The notes under the pieces: generated by a model
What the model saw: the letters and a program-made list of their open reading frames with translations, nothing else
Told to the model about the DNA's origin: nothing
Database searches by the model: none
Assembly: GCA_947462335.1 (NCBI GenBank)
Contig: OX381708.1
Location: 8,060,001 to 8,124,000 of the forward strand
Direction: 5' to 3'
DNA from: Harmothoe impar
Lineage: Eukaryota; Annelida; Polychaeta; Phyllodocida; Polynoidae
DNA length: 64,000 nucleotides
Position numbers and translations under genes: made by a program
In this document: one piece after another, positions 1 to 8,784 of the stretch
Layout: every line of letters starts with the position of its first letter
Position numbering within the stretch: position 1 is the first letter of the stretch

Positions 1-1605
1 TGATCAGTGAATCCACCACAGACAAACATTGTGTCTCCAAGTATGCAAGCGGCAGTCTCCTGTAAAGCAACTGGTAGTTTGGGACCAGGACTCCAACGGC
101 GTGATGATAATTTGTACTGTTCAATTCCATTAGAAGGGCTATCGAAAGATTCTGATTCCAACAATATCCCACCAACTGTGTACAGGATACCTCTGTGATG
201 AACCAGGGCAAACTTAGTTTTTGGTTTCCCCGTGTTAGGCATTACTGACCAGGTCATTGACCGTGGATCAAATATTTGCCAGGTTTGACAGAATTTTGCT
301 GTACAACAAACAAAAAGAAAATTGTTCATTTCTAGACAAATGGTGTCAGGAATGTGAGCCATGGCTACAGGATCAAAGCCAGTCTGCTCTTGTTCCACCC
401 ATTTCATTTTCTTGTTTAATGTTAATAACGTGACGGTGTCCTCCGATGGTTTCACATAGAAGAATGTAGGTAAGGGTTCGGTCGTCACCTTGTAGTTTTC
501 TGATGTATATGTCACCTTGACAGGTATTGGCAGCTGGTGGTATTCATTGGCATTCACCACTAGGTCTTTCCATATGCCGTCGGTTTTGCGGAAAATGTCC
601 ATCTCCATGATACTCTTTACATCCTCTGGAGCCATAAGACCGAATTTAATCGGAAACATGAGGTTATTCACCAACATCACACGATTGTCATAATCTGCAC
701 AGATCCACTTTTGAATAAAAATGAACTTGTCCCACTCAGTCTCCATGCAGCCCATCAGGACCTGAACTGCGTCAGCCGAAAAACCTTCTGTGTTACCGCT
801 CTCAACCACTGCTTCCCAGTTTGTTTGTACGAAATCTTTCACTTCCTCAACTTCTAGGAATGTGAACTCAATCATTGCAGACAGTACCCCAAGACAGTTA
901 TTGACATCTAGGGTTTCCACCAGTTTCTCAACACAGAATTGACTGACCAGAGGCATCTGGAGGTACATAGAGCATCTAAGTACCTCTAAGGTATCATCTG
1001 CAAAGACGTTTTCCTCGCCAGTATTTTTTGATTGATTGATTGATTGATTGATTTGTTTAACGTCCAGACGTACATCAAGTACCTCACGGGACATCTCAAG
1101 TTGGCAAGGAGTCATCCACAAATAGTGGTAGTCTGCCTTGCAGTAGTAGGACAGGTATTTATATGCTGCTTGCCCAATACAGCAGTGACCGCATCTATGG
1201 ATGATCGAATCTATGAAATGTATGACCGCATCTATGAGGTGAGGGAGAAAACCGCTACCGGGGCACGTCCCCTACTCTTTTCGAAGGATAGCAAGTGTTC
1301 TTTTATTTGCCTGGCCCTACATACCTGGGCGAGTACCATAGTTGGCAGGGCCAGACAAACCACGGCCTTTGATAGATGAAATCAAGGAGTTTGCCTACAA
1401 TGTCTGCAGAGAAATCTTTGATCTCAACTTTTTTCGTTTTACTCTCCTTGAAGCCTTCGCCAAGCATGGCCTTGAAGTACTTGCTGACTGCAGCCAGAAC
1501 CACCTTATGTACTTGGAACTCCTGACCCTCAACTACAAGGGTGTAGTCCTGGAGTAGGTTCTCCTGCCAGAGTTCTTTAATACCAGTCGTGAGTAGGTCT
1601 ATCAT
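1..1605 (-). pseudogene. BTB-BACK-Kelch gene KL1, cut by window edge and interrupted by a repeat
   Basis: The reading frame starts at 1605 with MIDLLTTGIKELWQENLL and runs through the first part of the BTB fold (VVEGQEFQVHKVVLAAVS) to the codons for LLDFIY near 1372. A roughly 350-bp repeat then interrupts it and brings a stop after about 100 codons. The same gene resumes at about 1022 (TGEENVFADDTLEVL) and stays open through the rest of BTB, BACK (NWEAVVE, WDKFIFIQKWIC) and Kelch (IFDPRSMTW, LYTVGG, MFVCGG) to base 1; the last roughly 150 residues lie outside the window. By family knowledge it would be a CUL3 substrate adaptor. The lack of any other damage implies a recent insertion, so an uninterrupted allele may exist. 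I looked for splice ends that could remove the insert as an intron and found no acceptor at its downstream edge. A splice acceptor lies upstream of the ATG at 1649-1651. Confidence 0.85.
1023..1371 (-). mobile_element. SINE-like repeat with (AATC)n tail inside KL1
   Basis: This segment splits the KL1 BTB codons. Read on the minus strand it ends in an (AATC)n tail (1030-1051), the kind of 3' end seen in many non-LTR-mobilised short elements. Two other copies in the window support it as a repeat: 42080-42330, with the same tail end and the same central text (GCATCTATGGATGATCGAAT), and 11535-12260, which keeps the opposite half. At the junctions only about 2 bp (AT) appear duplicated. The element is in sense orientation relative to KL1. 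No internal Pol III boxes were recognised, so the SINE label is tentative. Confidence 0.6.
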
Positions 1606-2328
1606 ATTGACATTGAGGCAGTTATATTGTAGGTTGTACGGTCCAGATCTGGAAAATCAAGACAAAAGCTTTCATTGTTTAAGTCGCTAGAATTTAGTGC
1701 TTTAAATAGGATTTAATTTGAAGCTTCAGCTTCAGTTACTGAGAGCTTACTACGATAGTACTCAAAGTACACCAGCGCTTATTCAGGACCAGGTTTGACT
1801 GGGCCTTTACTGTAATCATATTTTGATTGGCCTTTTTGCGTCATTCGGGAAGTCAAAGTATAATCATGAATCAACACTTTACATACATTGAGGTGTCATT
1901 TTACAGGGCCATGAATAGAGATACTCTCACTCTCAGTATCTTGACAATTATTTACTTTCTTATTGTCCTTTACCTTACCTTAACACTATACTGACTAGCA
2001 GTAGCACCCTCTATGATTGCAGGAGGGTATTACAATTGTATATCCTTGAAGTAACATAACTGTAAACGATTTTGCATATTTACATGAAATAATCTTGAAC
2101 TACTGATTTTGCTGTTATGGACACAATCTGAAACATTTGTCTTTAACCAACGATTTTGTTAAGTCTTAATATAGGTAGGACAAAGCTATCTTAAAAAAAG
2201 GATCGGAATTTATCATATGATATCTCAATATGATGGGGGGATCAAGTGAAATCCAAATATGTAACTATAATTCATCTACTGCTGATACTTTATTTTCTAT
2301 GACTTTCTGAAAAAGAAAAGTTGGCACC
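1606..2328. other. 5' flank of KL1 with 5'UTR splice acceptor
   Basis: On the minus strand a pyrimidine-rich stretch ending in CAG (1649-1651) precedes ATCTGG, 43 bases before the KL1 ATG. KL8 and KL9 have the same CAG|ATCTG exon start, so KL1 probably has a non-coding first exon that I cannot locate. A short piece resembling the GCGCTTATTCAGGACC repeat family lies near 1770-1800. I see nothing else in this stretch. Confidence 0.5.
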
Positions 2329-2426
2329 ATGCACCTGTCAGCTTTTACCACTGTGTTACTCCTTGGATTGGTCCCAGGCTCTTCCTTGGCTAGATACTCA
2401 AGGGACTGCTATAACTCTCCCAGCTT
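2329..2426 (+). CDS. Possible small secreted protein ORF, broken by the LTR retrotransposon
   Basis: An ATG in a good context (GGCACCATGC) opens a frame that reads like a classical signal peptide: a short start, a hydrophobic core FTTVLLLGLVPG, then SSLA as a plausible cleavage site before RYSRDCYNSPS. The LTR retrotransposon enters directly after this. Beyond the 3' LTR the same frame continues for about nine codons to a TAA, so the unbroken ORF would be only about 41 codons. It could be a first exon, a small secreted peptide, or chance. No family is recognised. Confidence 0.25.
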
Positions 2427-2874
2427 TGTTACATACCAGTTTCTACTATCTATAACTCCTATTTTCATCCTGTTATTGTTTACTATACTGTACCCTATTT
2501 TCCCTTCCTGCACAAACACTTCTAGGAATATGGGTACTTTGTTATGAGTCAACATTACTATCTGTAAAGGGATTGCCCTGTACTGGGAATCCCTGAGTGA
2601 CGTCAGTGATCCGTACTCTCCATGACGTCAATAGCGGTGATGTCATGGGTAGCCAATAGCAGCTCACTGCGTCACAGCAGGAGCTCATACCCTAAAAATA
2701 ACCTAGGAAAACCCCCAACAAGAGTGGTATTTAACCTGAAGATCTGCTGTCTCTTAGACAGAGGCAATTCTACCCTACACTAGTCCCTGTACTATATTCT
2801 GCAATAAAGCCTCCATCACAAGAATCTCTACAAGCTTTCTCATCTATAGTAACTCTGAAACACTGAGTTTAACA
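2427..2874 (+). repeat. 5' LTR
   Basis: This 448-bp sequence matches 10325-10772 base for base as far as I can compare. It carries TGACGTCA-type sites, a CCAAT-containing segment (GCCAATAGCAG), TATA-like A/T stretches (CCTAAAAATAACC, GGTATTTAACC) and an AATAAA signal at 2803-2808, giving a conventional U3-R-U5 layout. Confidence 0.95.
2598..2645 (+). promoter_or_regulatory. Cluster of CRE/ATF-like sites in the LTR U3
   Basis: Perfect TGACGTCA palindromes occur at 2598-2605 and 2623-2630, followed by the one-mismatch site TGATGTCA at 2638-2645. CREB/ATF proteins bind TGACGTCA in animals, so the element may respond to cAMP or stress signalling; that is inference. The same cluster is present in the 3' LTR at 10496-10543. 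Confidence 0.55.
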
Positions 2875-2875
2875 C

Positions 2876-2893
2876 TGGTGGACAACCGATAAG
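2876..2893 (+). other. Putative primer-binding site
   Basis: TGGTGGACAACCGATAAG begins one base after the 5' LTR. TGG complements the CCA end of a tRNA, as expected for a minus-strand primer site. I cannot assign the tRNA from memory. Confidence 0.45.
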
Positions 2894-3107
2894 ATACCCG
2901 GACCTTCCATAAGCAGACGACCGCTACAAGCAGCTGCTGACACCCTCCCACCCGGCAGGCGGGAGCAGCACCACCTCGTGTCCAGCAGGCAGCAGCAGCT
3001 CAGGACCCCTCCTGTAGTGACCCCACCAGCAGAAGCAGCTCCCACCAGCAGCTCACCCCCTCCCACCAGCCAGCCCAGGAGCAATGCTGAGCAGGTCCTA
3101 GGACCCC

Positions 3108-3182
3108 TAGCAGCAGCAGCAGTACTAACAGCAGCAGCAGCAGCAGCAGTAACAGCAGCAGCAGTAACAGCCGCAGCAGCAG
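3108..3182 (+). repeat. Interrupted (CAG)n tract in the retrotransposon leader
   Basis: Runs of AGC/CAG units broken by AGTAACAG occur between the 5' LTR and gag. Read on either strand this gives alanine- or leucine-rich shadow ORFs that I do not regard as genes. It lies upstream of the likely gag start at 3295. Confidence 0.8.
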
Positions 3183-3450
3183 TGCCTGTAAGGCCCTACA
3201 GCCCCTCCACACACTCCTCCTGCTTCAGCACCCCAGCAGCCCCTCCATTCATACAGCCTCTACTACGGGTTCAGTGAGTACCATTTATAGTAAAATGGCT
3301 GACTCACAGGCCGCACCCTGTGTCGTGCCTCTAGACACAGCTTCATGTGAACACTCCTCCCCTCTTGGTCCTCTCCTGGAGTAGTTACATAAGCTTGTTC
3401 CTAAGACTGATGCCCAGGGACACTCTGAATCCATAGCCCTCATCTCTTTA

Positions 3451-4377
3451 GTGTCATATGCTGCAGATAGACTTTTGGCATTGGCTGGTAGTGTGCCTAC
3501 TGAGCACAGTAAGCAGGCAACACTAGATGCCTCCACCCCTACACCAGCAGCACCAACCACCCTAACTGGGGATACCGTAGGTCCTGCTACCACTCAGCCT
3601 CCACCAGCTGACAATGCCATTGAGCTTGGTTGCCTCACAGACTTGTATAGGGCTCCTCAGAACTTTTCTCAGCCTACACCCTACCGTTCCGCATGGAATT
3701 TCATCCGTGAATACCGGTTCTATATAGAGTCAGTTATACAGGACTCCCCAGCTCACCAGGCAAGGGCCCTATTTACCTTTCTGGAGGGTCCAGCCAGGGC
3801 TTGGTATGCCTCTACAATACTAAAATGCAGCAATGTGGACAATCCTGCACACGTTTATGATGCATTTCTGTCAGAATTTGAGTCAGATGATGATGATGCC
3901 CGCACTAAGGGGTACCGGTCACGGCGCCAGAGAGAGTCTGAACCAGCACAAGACTATTGCTCAGACATGCACCTCTTGCTGGCTAATAGTAAGCTGCCCC
4001 CTGATGAACAGATCGATGCCATGGTCTATGGACTGCATCCATCCATCCGTGAGGCGGTACGTCTGTCACGACCGTCATCACTACGGCAGGTGAAGGACTA
4101 TGCAAGGGCCCAGGAGGCCACCCTTGAATCTGCTCGTGCGGAAGCTATAGGACCCCACAAGAAGTTCTCACTTCGGATAGATAAACTGCACGACCGACTC
4201 GATGAGCTGGCATCTTGCATTAGGTATGACCGTGAGTGCAACAGGTACCGAGACAGATCTCGCTCGCCATCTACCAGTCACAAGGACAGCAGTACACAGA
4301 AGGACGTATATGAAGACTACCAACGTGGCCCTGTTCATTGTGATGCAAGTCATCGGGATACCGCGGCTAGTGCCTAG
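3451..4377 (+). CDS. gag: Retrotransposon Gag-like protein
   Basis: This open frame of 308 codons follows the LTR leader. The middle portion has the look of a Ty3/gypsy capsid domain: YRSAWNFIREYRFYIES, ALFTFLEGPARAWY, then QDYCSDMHLLLANSKLPPDE and MVYGLHPSIREAV. The C-terminal tail is basic and Ser/Arg-rich (YRDRSRSPS). I see no CCHC zinc knuckle, which most Gag proteins carry. The real start is probably the ATG at 3295 in the same frame, cut off by an in-frame TAG at 3382-3384. The frame ends with TAG at 4375-4377, and the next codons run on without a stop into pol in the same frame. This suggests either stop-codon readthrough or one original Gag-Pol frame with point mutations. Role: forms the particle that packages the element RNA. 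Confidence 0.85.
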   Translation: MSYAADRLLALAGSVPTEHSKQATLDASTPTPAAPTTLTGDTVGPATTQPPPADNAIELGCLTDLYRAPQNFSQPTPYRSAWNFIREYRFYIESVIQDSPAHQARALFTFLEGPARAWYASTILKCSNVDNPAHVYDAFLSEFESDDDDARTKGYRSRRQRESEPAQDYCSDMHLLLANSKLPPDEQIDAMVYGLHPSIREAVRLSRPSSLRQVKDYARAQEATLESARAEAIGPHKKFSLRIDKLHDRLDELASCIRYDRECNRYRDRSRSPSTSHKDSSTQKDVYEDYQRGPVHCDASHRDTAASA

Positions 4378-4497
4378 GAAGACCGCCGTGAACCCCTAGG
4401 CCCAGGACTTCATGACGCGACCGAAGATGTACAACCAAGGACTATACCGAACAGTGATTCTAAGATTGACGACAGTGATACAATAGACAATAACAAA

Positions 4498-7400
4498 ATG
4501 CTCATAGAAAGAGACGCTTGCAGTGCGCTGACCTTTGGGTCCCTTAATGCAGTTGACGATAGTGAAGTTTATACACACGGATTAAAGTGCCCAACCATCA
4601 ACTTCTCCATACCGTACAGAGAAGGTAGGTCTGAGTGCTTTACTTTACCTTTGATCAATGGCTGTCTGGATGTTACTTTTAAAGATATAACTATTCCCAG
4701 TTTAGTAGATTCTGGCGCATCAAATAGCTTCATTAGCAAAAGGCTATTCTCTAAATTATTATCTCAAGGCTCTGTAAAACATATAAAAGAGACCAGAAAT
4801 AAGGTAATTTTGGCAGACAATAAAACCTATTCAATAAGGCAAATTGCAACTATTCACATGCTTAAAGCATCCAAATCATTTACTTTCTCATTTAGTGTGC
4901 TTCCCCAGCTCCAGAGGCAAGTTATATTGGGTGTCAGTTTCCTGAAGCATACACATGCAAAGATCTCTTATGCTCAGGACCCAACCACTGAGCACACTGT
5001 TCGCTCTCAGTCCAGGCTCACCCTTGAACCGAATTCTGAAACCACCCTCCTGGCATATATTCAGTCAAATGAGAATTTATGCTCCACCATCGGCACCACT
5101 GAAAATTATGCATTGAACCCACACTGCCTTGTAAAGCACACACTTGTATCACCCCCTACCAAATCCAATGTCATACCTGTCTCACTCCTTAACCCTTTGA
5201 ATAAGCCAGTCACTATTCCAAAGAAAGCTATCCTAGGACTCTATACAATCAGAACTGAAGAGGATTTCATAAGCCCACATGGTCCCCTATCCAAAGACAC
5301 TTCACCCAGTAAACCCAGCAGTTGTGGCACACCTGTCACTCCAATAAACTGTCCCAACGATATCTCCCAGACCCTGCCCAGCCCCTCTGATCCATTGAAA
5401 TACACAATTTCCCCCAGCTTGACTCCTGAGCGGAGGAAAGAGTTAATAACTATTATAGAGAGCAATAGAGAAGCTTTTGTCACCTCTGAAAAGGTGATAG
5501 GCACTTGCCACACTACCCCAGTTAAGATAGAGTTGAAAGAGGATGCAGTGCCTTGCAATAAGCCCCAGTATAGAACCACTCCTCATAAACAGAAAATCAT
5601 GGAAAAGCTCCTTGATAGACAAGCTGAGCAAGGTGTCATAGTTGAGACTGATGAGAAATCAGCTTACAATGCTCCAATTTTTCTTGTCCAGAAGCCCCAC
5701 TCGCAGAACAAAACTGGCATTGACAAATGGCGAATAGTTGTGGACATGCGTGGTTTAAACCAACAGATTGTCACGACCAGCTACTCTTTCCCCAGGGCAG
5801 ATGATATCCTTGAGACTATTGGAAATTCCCAGTCTAAGTACTTCTCAAAACTGGACATTTACAGTGCCTACCATCAGATACCTTTGGACCCCTCCACCGC
5901 CCATGTCACAAGTTTCAGTTCATTTGGCAGACGTTGGCGATTTACCAAATTACCTATGGGATTGACGTTATCCGCTAAATACTTCCAACACTGTATAGAG
6001 CAGCTCCTACAAAAATGTAAATTTCGCTGTGCAGCAGCATATGTGGATGACATAACAGTGTACTCAAAGACATGGGAACAACATAAAAAGGACCTTAATG
6101 AGGTGCTACAGTTGTTCATTAAAGGCAATATCAAACTGAAAAGTGATAAGTGTGAGTTCGCCGCACGGGAGATCGATTTTCTCGGCCAGAGGATTTCCCA
6201 ATCAGGTTTATCCCCATCACCGGACAAAGTAAGACCTATCAAGCACTATCCAATTCCAAAAACTGTTTCCCAGGCTCGATCCTTTAATGGTTTGGCTAAC
6301 TTCTATAAAAGATACATTCGAGGGTTTGCTACTGTCATGATCCCACTTTATGGCCTCACAAAACAAAATAAGAAATTTGAATGGACAAGCGAATGTCAAA
6401 AGTCCTTTGACACCATCATCAAGTCAATATGTGAGGACGCTGTCCTGCAATTCCCAGATTATGATAAAGAGTTCACAGTGTTCACGGACGCAAGTCTTGA
6501 GGGCCTAGGTTGTGTCCTTACCCAGACTGACGAACTTGGTTTTTATAGACCTATCGAGTTCGCAGGCAGAGCATTTAATTCCTGTGAACGACGCTATCAC
6601 ACGAGCGACCGTGAAATGCTAGGCGTGATTTATGGGATCAAGAAATTCAAAAGGTACTTGGAAGATGTACACTTCACGGTGTACACTGACCATGCTGCCC
6701 TGGTGACACTTTTCACCAGGAAGGAAGCTAGTCTGAACATGCGCAGGGCACGATGGCTTGACACAATTATGTCTTATGACATGACTCTTAAATTTGTACC
6801 TGGGAAGATAAATATACCTGCAGATGTATGCAGTAGGATACCACACCCGCCCCAGCCAGATGACCCCCTCCCTGAAATGCCTGAAGGTAATGTTGCATAC
6901 CCAACTCCACAGGTTAGATTCTCTAGGTTTACCATTACCCAACATTTCAAAGATACCGATGTGGTGGCACGAACACCAATACTCCTTACCAAGCCGCTAC
7001 CCATTCTAAAGAGTGATAGAGTATCTACCACCAAACAGTCAGCTATTCCTTCACTTCCTTTCCTCCCAGATTCCAATCCTGTCACTGATATTGCCACTCC
7101 TGATGGTGATTTTCAGACTCTAGCAGCAGTTACCAGAGCCAGAACTCGACAGCTACTTTCAGATCACCGCAATAACATTACCAGAATCCCACTCAAGGCC
7201 CCACCAGACTCGGATAATGACCCCAAACCCTCTGGCCGGAAGGCCACTGCATGCACACACAAGTCCACCGCCTCACGTGCCAGAGCCACAGCCCGCAGAG
7301 CTAAGGCTGAGAAGATAGCTTTACCTCTCGCATCATCTTTTATTGCTGACCTTCAGAAGTATTTTAAGACACCACCTTCCCACAATGACATGATAGAATC

Positions 7401-8784
7401 TCAGAAGTCAGACCCTTTCTGTAATGGAATGTCTGATTATGTCCTCCGAAATTTATTACCAAAAGACACCAAATTGGCTAGACAAATTTTGCTGATCCAT
7501 GACCAGTTTATTATGCTGGATGATGTGCTGTACAGATTCTCTGACTTCTTCAGTCACATCAGAAAGCCACATCTCCAGCTAGTGGTACCAGAGAAGTATA
7601 CACACGCTGTTATAGAGGCGTTTCATGCCACACCACTAGGTGGTCACCTAGGCCCTAACAGGACTTATCCTGCTATATGTAGATCGTTCTATTGGCCTAC
7701 AGCTTTTTCTGACACAAGGGATTTTATCCTTACCTGTCAGACTTGTATAACATCAAAGAGAGCACCAAGGAAGCTTACACCTCCTCTGACCCTTAGGGAT
7801 CCAACCCCGTGCACTTTCACCCACCTGTCCATTGACTATATTGGCCCACTCCACCGCTCGTCAACAGGACACAGGTACATCTGTGCAGTTATTTGCTATG
7901 CCAGTCGATATGTCATAGCCTGGCCCGCAAAGGAGATTTCAGCAGTTGCTACTGCTGAACAGTTTTTCAATAGGGTCTGTTGTGTGTATGGCATACCCCA
8001 CACCCTCTACAGCGACAATGGCAGTAATTTTGTCAGCACACTGTTTCGAACCTTCTGTAAGCACTTAAACATTAAACAGGTATTCTCTTCCGCCTATCAC
8101 TCACGAACACAAGGGTTGATAGAGAAAACCAACAATACAATTCAGACAGGCATTCGGTCCTTTGTGGATTCCTGTCAGGATGAATGGCCAAGATTCTTGG
8201 GCAGTGTTGTGTTTGCCATAAACAACACTGTCTCAGCCTCCCTAGGCTACAGCCCCAACATGCTTGTCTTCGGCAAAGATTCTCCTCTACCCATGAACCT
8301 CTTAGATAAGAATACCTTCAATGTCCCACAATATTCCAATGTGCGCAATCTCCTAAGAACTCTCAATGAGAGGAGGACCAGGTCCCTTCTCCAAGCTTCA
8401 AAGAATCTCTCAGCATCCCATGCTAAAATGAAGGCAAGGTTTGATAAATCCTCATCTTTGCACCAGTACCAGGAAGGTGACATCGCTTTCCTCAGGATAC
8501 CGTACCTACTACGTAAGAACTCAAGCCGGAAGCTACAGAAGTATTTCTCAGGCCCCTATCTAATAACAAAGTTCACTTCGCCTGTCACGTGCCATCTCAG
8601 AAGACTGAGAGATGGTAAGAATACCACCAAGGCTGTTCATGTAGAACGCCTGAGGGTTCCCAAGCCCAGAAACACCAGGTTCCTAAAGAGGCTGGAAATA
8701 TCTCCACTCCCAAAACTACTGGACCCTGACACTATGATAAAGACCCCCCTTACCGCAGCGGACAATGCACCACTGCCAGTATGA
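4498..8784 (+). CDS. pol: Retrotransposon Pol polyprotein (PR-RT-RH-IN)
   Basis: This 1428-codon frame is actually open from 4378. Protease: LVDSGASNSF, catalytic Asp near residue 71. Reverse transcriptase: LDIYSAYHQIPL, KLPMGL, and the active-site YVDD near residue 515. RNase H: FTDAS near 662, DREMLGVIYG and YTDHAAL. Integrase: an H-H-C-C zinc-binding region around residues 1040-1090 (FHATPLGGHLG, CQTCITSK), then a DDE core with Asp in LSIDYIGPL, Asp in YSDNGSNF and Glu in GLIEKTNN; the last two are separated by exactly 35 residues. A GPY/F-like module (YFSGPYLITKF) follows near 1350, and no chromodomain is visible after it. All catalytic residues I could check are present, so the polyprotein may be functional if translated past the gag stop. 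Confidence 0.95.
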   Translation: MLIERDACSALTFGSLNAVDDSEVYTHGLKCPTINFSIPYREGRSECFTLPLINGCLDVTFKDITIPSLVDSGASNSFISKRLFSKLLSQGSVKHIKETRNKVILADNKTYSIRQIATIHMLKASKSFTFSFSVLPQLQRQVILGVSFLKHTHAKISYAQDPTTEHTVRSQSRLTLEPNSETTLLAYIQSNENLCSTIGTTENYALNPHCLVKHTLVSPPTKSNVIPVSLLNPLNKPVTIPKKAILGLYTIRTEEDFISPHGPLSKDTSPSKPSSCGTPVTPINCPNDISQTLPSPSDPLKYTISPSLTPERRKELITIIESNREAFVTSEKVIGTCHTTPVKIELKEDAVPCNKPQYRTTPHKQKIMEKLLDRQAEQGVIVETDEKSAYNAPIFLVQKPHSQNKTGIDKWRIVVDMRGLNQQIVTTSYSFPRADDILETIGNSQSKYFSKLDIYSAYHQIPLDPSTAHVTSFSSFGRRWRFTKLPMGLTLSAKYFQHCIEQLLQKCKFRCAAAYVDDITVYSKTWEQHKKDLNEVLQLFIKGNIKLKSDKCEFAAREIDFLGQRISQSGLSPSPDKVRPIKHYPIPKTVSQARSFNGLANFYKRYIRGFATVMIPLYGLTKQNKKFEWTSECQKSFDTIIKSICEDAVLQFPDYDKEFTVFTDASLEGLGCVLTQTDELGFYRPIEFAGRAFNSCERRYHTSDREMLGVIYGIKKFKRYLEDVHFTVYTDHAALVTLFTRKEASLNMRRARWLDTIMSYDMTLKFVPGKINIPADVCSRIPHPPQPDDPLPEMPEGNVAYPTPQVRFSRFTITQHFKDTDVVARTPILLTKPLPILKSDRVSTTKQSAIPSLPFLPDSNPVTDIATPDGDFQTLAAVTRARTRQLLSDHRNNITRIPLKAPPDSDNDPKPSGRKATACTHKSTASRARATARRAKAEKIALPLASSFIADLQKYFKTPPSHNDMIESQKSDPFCNGMSDYVLRNLLPKDTKLARQILLIHDQFIMLDDVLYRFSDFFSHIRKPHLQLVVPEKYTHAVIEAFHATPLGGHLGPNRTYPAICRSFYWPTAFSDTRDFILTCQTCITSKRAPRKLTPPLTLRDPTPCTFTHLSIDYIGPLHRSSTGHRYICAVICYASRYVIAWPAKEISAVATAEQFFNRVCCVYGIPHTLYSDNGSNFVSTLFRTFCKHLNIKQVFSSAYHSRTQGLIEKTNNTIQTGIRSFVDSCQDEWPRFLGSVVFAINNTVSASLGYSPNMLVFGKDSPLPMNLLDKNTFNVPQYSNVRNLLRTLNERRTRSLLQASKNLSASHAKMKARFDKSSSLHQYQEGDIAFLRIPYLLRKNSSRKLQKYFSGPYLITKFTSPVTCHLRRLRDGKNTTKAVHVERLRVPKPRNTRFLKRLEISPLPKLLDPDTMIKTPLTAADNAPLPV

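Noticed and set aside
1025..1371. The insert in KL1 as a normal intron
   Set aside because: On the minus strand a donor-like CAG|GTATGT exists inside it, but there is no AG acceptor at the downstream edge, where the (AATC)n tail meets the coding sequence, and no paralogue has an intron there.
2869..3277. Alanine-, leucine- and glycine-rich ORFs around the (CAG)n tract
   Set aside because: Low-complexity translation of a triplet repeat in the retrotransposon leader, overlapping on both strands.
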